From CAYNVQ01 sp964400735 (lineage in GTDB: Bacteria > Acidobacteriota > Aminicenantia > Aminicenantales > Aminicenantaceae), in the NCBI GenBank assembly GCA_964400735.1, contig CAYNVQ010000012.1, positions 1 through 64,000 of the forward strand: DNA of 64,000 nt, given 5' to 3'. Positions 61,761-64,000 of this stretch are shown piece by piece. The translations under genes and the position numbers were made by a program. Every line of letters starts with the position of its first letter. The first letter of the stretch is position 1. Below the pieces are notes generated by a model. It worked only from the letters and a program-made list of their open reading frames with translations. It had not been told where the DNA came from and made no database searches.

Positions 61761-64000
61761 ATGGGGAGCCAGCAGGATAAAACGATCCGGTGTCCGAAAT
61801 GCTTATCCATCCTTGCCGAGGAGTCCCGCTTCTGCAGCCACTGCGGATTTCCCCTCGAGGACGACCAGGGAACCCTGACCTTTACTCCCTCCCAAGAAGT
61901 CCTCAGGGATGCCAGGCTTCACTTTGCCCCGGGCGACAGCTTCGGCCCCCGCTACAAGATAATCGAGGAAATCGGACGCGGAGGCATGGGCCGGGTCTAT
62001 AAAGCCCAGGACAACGAACTGGCCATTGCCGTCGCCCTCAAGATGATCCGCCCGGAATACTCCGCCAATCCCCGCTTCATCGAACAGTTCCGCCACGAAA
62101 CTCTCCTGGCCCGCTCCGTCTCCCACCCCAACGTGATCAGGATCCACGACATCGGTGAAGTCAACGACATCAAGTTCATTTCCATGGATTACATCAAAGG
62201 CCATAGCCTCAAGGAGCTCATCCATACCTCCGGCAGCCTCACCATCGAGGGCACCCTCAACATCACCCGCCAAATCTGCGAGGGCCTCAAGATCGCCCAC
62301 CAGCGCCGCATCGTCCATCAAGACCTCAACCCGCGCAACATCATGATCGACAACGATGGCCAGGTGTTCATCATGGATTTTGGAGTGGCCAAATCCATCG
62401 AAGCCCAGGTGGAGACCGAAAAAAAGGAGATCATCGGCACCCTTCCTTACATATCTCCGGAACAGGCCGTCGGAAACCCGGCCGACCAGAGATCCGACAT
62501 CTATTCGCTTGGGATCATGATCTTCGAAATGCTCACCGGATGCCGTCCCTTCGAGTCGGACTCGGCCGAGGAATACGTTAGGAAACACACGACAGAAAAA
62601 CCTCCCTGGCCCTCCAAATTCAATCCGCTGATACCTCCCTTCCTCGATCGCCTCATTCTCCGGTGCCTGGAGAAAGACCCCGACCATAGATACCAGGACG
62701 TGGAGGAGATCTTGAAAGACCTCGAAGAGCACAAGGAGGAATCGAGAATCTATCCTATCCCGCCTCCCGCCAAAAAAAGGCTAAAAGCGGCAGCCCTCAT
62801 CCCCCTTCTCCTCGTTGCCGCCCTGCTGGTCTATCTCTTGGTACCCAAAATAAAGAGCCTGTTTGCACCCGCTCCCCCAATCGGAAAACTTTCCTTGGCC
62901 GTGCTCTATTTCGAGAATATCACCGGAGATGACTCCCTTGCCTTCTGGGGAAAAGCGCTCTCCAGCCTGATCGTACACGACTTGTCGCAATCCAAATTCG
63001 TCCGGGTCCTCACCGAGGACCGACTGCGTGAGATTCTTCAGAGCCTCGACCTCATCGAGGCTCGAACCTATGCTTTCAACGACCTGAAAAAAGTGGGTGA
63101 AAAAGGATCGGTCCGATACATTATCAGCGGCAACTTCACCCGGGCTGAAGATATCTTCCGGATCCATGCCAACCTCCACGACATCGCCACCGGCGCCGTC
63201 ATCGCTTCAACCCGCGAAGAGGGACGTGGAGATTCCACATTTTATCGATTCGTGGACAACCTCACTCCCTGGGTCAAGTCAGAATTGAAGCTCAACCGCC
63301 AGGAGATCGCCTTGGATTTCGACAGCGATGTCGGCGACATCATCACTCGAAATCCGGAAGCCCTTATGCATTTTATCCTGGGAAGGCAATACTACAATGA
63401 AGGGAGATTCCTTCTTAGTAACGAGTCTTTTGAGGAGGCCGTAAAAATCGATCCGGAGTTCGCCCTGGCTTACCGATGTATGTCCGAGAATTACCACTAC
63501 ATAGGGGATTTTGACCAGTCCAAGCGGTTTGCCCAGAAAGCCGTGGACCTCGCGGAGAACGCCTCCCTTCGAGACCGCTATCTCATCAGGGGCTGGGCCT
63601 TCACCATCCTTGAGGACACTTACGACAAGGCTATCGCCAACTATAAAGAAATGCTCAGGTATTATCCGGATGATGAAGAAGGCAATACTTCAATCGGAGC
63701 CATCTACCGAAACATGGAGGAGTGGGACCTTGCGGAGGGGCACTTCCTGAAGATTGTCGACCTCAATCCAATCATTACCTGTGGCAATCTTTCCCTTTTG
63801 TATACAGCCAAGGGGGAATATGATAAAGCGGGAAAGCTGCTTACGGCCAATAAGGAAAATTATACCAATCCTTCTTTTTTTCACTGGGAAATGAGCCTTC
63901 TCTATCTCGCCCAGGGGAAAGTCGAGCTCGCTCTAGGGGCAATCCAGGAGGCGCTCTCCCTGGATCCGAATCTCGACCAGAATCTTGAACTGATGGGCAA
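61761..64000 (+). CDS. Ser/Thr protein kinase with zinc ribbon, FlgO-like and TPR domains (partial)
   Basis: The gene runs off the right edge; at least 746 codons are present. Domains in order: zinc ribbon (CPKC at 11-14, CSHC at 25-28), PKN2/Hanks-type kinase (about 62-325) with GRGGMGRVYKA, K94, HQD (186-188, in place of HRD), DFG (206-208) and SPEQ, a transmembrane helix (about 341-359), an FlgO/TolB-N-like domain (about 375-500, LAVLYFENITGDD), and TPR repeats from ~550. Such kinases are membrane receptors with the kinase inside. No Shine-Dalgarno precedes the ATG at 61761. Confidence 0.9.
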   Translation, partial: MGSQQDKTIRCPKCLSILAEESRFCSHCGFPLEDDQGTLTFTPSQEVLRDARLHFAPGDSFGPRYKIIEEIGRGGMGRVYKAQDNELAIAVALKMIRPEYSANPRFIEQFRHETLLARSVSHPNVIRIHDIGEVNDIKFISMDYIKGHSLKELIHTSGSLTIEGTLNITRQICEGLKIAHQRRIVHQDLNPRNIMIDNDGQVFIMDFGVAKSIEAQVETEKKEIIGTLPYISPEQAVGNPADQRSDIYSLGIMIFEMLTGCRPFESDSAEEYVRKHTTEKPPWPSKFNPLIPPFLDRLILRCLEKDPDHRYQDVEEILKDLEEHKEESRIYPIPPPAKKRLKAAALIPLLLVAALLVYLLVPKIKSLFAPAPPIGKLSLAVLYFENITGDDSLAFWGKALSSLIVHDLSQSKFVRVLTEDRLREILQSLDLIEARTYAFNDLKKVGEKGSVRYIISGNFTRAEDIFRIHANLHDIATGAVIASTREEGRGDSTFYRFVDNLTPWVKSELKLNRQEIALDFDSDVGDIITRNPEALMHFILGRQYYNEGRFLLSNESFEEAVKIDPEFALAYRCMSENYHYIGDFDQSKRFAQKAVDLAENASLRDRYLIRGWAFTILEDTYDKAIANYKEMLRYYPDDEEGNTSIGAIYRNMEEWDLAEGHFLKIVDLNPIITCGNLSLLYTAKGEYDKAGKLLTANKENYTNPSFFHWEMSLLYLAQGKVELALGAIQEALSLDPNLDQNLELMG

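Noticed and set aside
1..64000. tRNA or rRNA genes
   Set aside because: Scanned for T-loop GGTTCGA-type motifs with flanking stems and for rRNA signatures; the few matches lie inside protein genes and have no cloverleaf.

Overview
The window reads as a chromosomal segment of an uncultured anaerobic bacterium with a Gram-negative envelope. The best guess is Candidatus Aminicenantes or a relative in the Acidobacteria sphere. This rests on gene content only: large SBBP/FG-GAP surface proteins, 6-bladed beta-propeller lipoproteins, stand-alone 800-residue FtsX/MacB-type permeases, several M14 carboxypeptidases, a ferredoxin-dependent 2-oxoacid oxidoreductase, QueH instead of QueG, and a membrane polyferredoxin. 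No rRNA, tRNA, CRISPR array or prophage was seen.

Layout. 0.5-2.6 kb: a CLC chloride transporter with CBS and TrkA-C regulatory domains. 3.1-12.8 kb: three tandem ~1050-residue secreted proteins (7 SBBP propeller repeats plus 6 FG-GAP-like repeats each), with a ~1.15 kb near-identical block spanning each gene junction. 12.9-23.9 kb: housekeeping and signalling genes (two methyltransferases, KhpA RNA-binding protein, double-receiver protein, FlK-like thioesterase, 5-PAS histidine kinase, YfgM-like TPR protein, ferredoxin, M50 protease, zinc-ribbon membrane protein). 24-32 kb: HypF without other hyp genes, QueH, coiled-coil membrane protein, M14 carboxypeptidase, FadL-like porin, FabH. 32.6-39.3 kb: TlpA-like lipoprotein and ferritin-like protein, a four-subunit 2-oxoacid:ferredoxin oxidoreductase, a fumarase alpha subunit without its beta partner, and an aldehyde dehydrogenase. 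39.4-55 kb: secreted and envelope proteins, plus an overlapping small operon that ends in a cysteine-motif GMC oxidoreductase. 54.7-56.5 kb: a redox operon of a TlpA-like thioredoxin, a 44-residue CxxC membrane protein and a polyferredoxin. 56.7-57.4 kb: a REP-associated tyrosine transposase (RAYT). 57.6-64 kb: a catalytically dead M14 paralogue fused by ATGA overlap to an active one, then a Ser/Thr kinase with TPRs running off the right edge.

The most striking structure is a dispersed palindromic element (family A). Nine complete copies each have a core of exactly 58 nt (20-nt arm, 18-nt loop, 20-nt arm), and there is one truncated copy. All lie between 26.9 and 61.7 kb, and two of them bracket the RAYT gene. 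Seven of the nine carry short tandem duplications at one or both ends, in which the terminal GGTGAC (or part of it) is repeated together with neighbouring flank, in three cases including the stop codon of the adjacent gene. I know of no description of this duplication signature for REP elements. A second, unrelated palindromic family (B, GGGGACGTCCC type) is present in two clear copies and one doubtful copy.
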